Assembly: GCA_937930165.1 (NCBI GenBank)
Contig: CALGVL010000051.1
Location: forward strand, 1-23,783
Source of the DNA: an uncultured Acetobacteraceae bacterium
Lineage (GTDB): Bacteria > Pseudomonadota > Alphaproteobacteria > Acetobacterales > Acetobacteraceae
Reading direction: 5' to 3'
DNA length: 23,783 nt
Shown: piece by piece, positions 23,478 through 23,783 of the stretch
Numbering within the stretch: position 1 is the first letter of the stretch
Layout of the letters: every line of letters starts with the position of its first letter
Translations under genes and position numbers: made by a program
The notes under the pieces: model-generated
What the model was told of the DNA's origin: nothing
What the model saw: only the letters and a program-made list of their open reading frames with translations
Database searches by the model: none

Positions 23478-23783
23478 ATGATCGACCGCCGCCGCCTGCT
23501 CACCCTGGGCGCCAGCCTCCTTGTCGCGCCCGCCGTGCTGCGCATCCCCCGCGCCCAGGCGCAGGAGGTGACGCTGCGGCTGCATCACTTCCTGCCCGCG
23601 GTCAGCAACGTCCACCGCTACTTCCTCCAGCCCTGGGTGCAGAAGGTCCAGCAGGAGAGCGGCGGGCGGCTGCGCATCCAGATCTTCCCCTCGATGCAGC
23701 TCGGCGGCGCGCCGCCGCAGCTCTACGACCAGGCGCGGGACGGCGTGGCCGACATCCTCTGGACCCTGCCCGGCAGCACCCCC
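23478..23783 (+). CDS. TRAP transporter solute-binding protein (DctP-type), 3'-truncated
   Basis: The first 102 codons are visible before the window ends. The N-terminus is a twin-arginine-type signal peptide (MIDRRRLLTLGASLLVAPAV, cleavage near AQA). It is followed by VTLRLHHFLPAVSNVHRYFLQPWVQKVQQESGGRLRIQIFPSMQLGG, the standard first segment of DctP-family binding proteins, and LYDQARDGVADILWTLPG. Such proteins bind organic or sugar acids in the periplasm and hand them to TRAP membrane subunits. GGGGGA lies about 6 bp before the ATG. Its place after dgoK and dgoA suggests uptake of the substrate of that operon. Membrane subunits are presumably beyond the right edge. Confidence 0.9.
   Translation, partial: MIDRRRLLTLGASLLVAPAVLRIPRAQAQEVTLRLHHFLPAVSNVHRYFLQPWVQKVQQESGGRLRIQIFPSMQLGGAPPQLYDQARDGVADILWTLPGSTP

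Overview
The window is a very GC-rich (roughly 70% by eye), tightly packed bacterial chromosome segment with many 1-8 bp gene overlaps and strong GGAGG-type ribosome binding sites. A UPF0262 protein, an HWE-type sensor kinase, TRAP and polar amino acid ABC transporters and several luciferase-like monooxygenases together suggest an alphaproteobacterium, most likely Rhodospirillales/Acetobacteraceae (Roseomonas-like). That placement is inference from gene content; no rRNA or tRNA is present to confirm it. I see no transposase, integrase, CRISPR array or phage genes.

Region 1 (1-5068) is a hydantoin / N-carbamoyl-D-amino-acid locus. It holds a truncated hydantoinase-like cyclic amidohydrolase, two paralogous N-carbamoyl-D-amino-acid hydrolases with intact Glu-Lys-Cys triads, and an Asp/Glu/hydantoin racemase on the opposite strand. 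Together these could convert racemic 5-substituted hydantoins to D-amino acids. A membrane-anchored Nuc-type phospholipase-D nuclease lies between the two hydrolase genes, and a small secreted protein follows them.

Region 2 (5257-8217) has DUF983, UPF0262 and a short CDF-like membrane protein in one run, then mtnA (methionine salvage) and a small two-helix membrane protein facing it. Region 3 (8459-11429) is a complete polar amino acid ABC importer: binding protein, ATPase and two permeases. Region 4 (11431-13370, minus strand) carries a DUF3237 protein, a rhodanese and nicotinamidase. The nicotinamidase has an in-frame, amber-interrupted signal-peptide-like sequence directly upstream. Region 5 (13618-17244) has a signal-less gamma-glutamyltransferase, a PAS-HWE histidine kinase without a response regulator, and a four-cysteine secreted protein.

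Region 6 (17286-23783) has a limonene-monooxygenase-like flavoprotein and a periplasmic beta-propeller on the minus strand. Divergent from these is an overlapping operon: a second luciferase-like monooxygenase, a double-hotdog MaoC-type protein, 2-dehydro-3-deoxygalactonokinase, the matching phospho-aldolase, and then the start of a TRAP solute-binding protein. This reads as a sugar-acid-type catabolic operon with an unusual oxygenase/hydratase front end, and it is the best candidate here for an undescribed pathway. The recurring theme is scavenging of amides, amino acids and organic acids: C-N hydrolases appear in four separate places.
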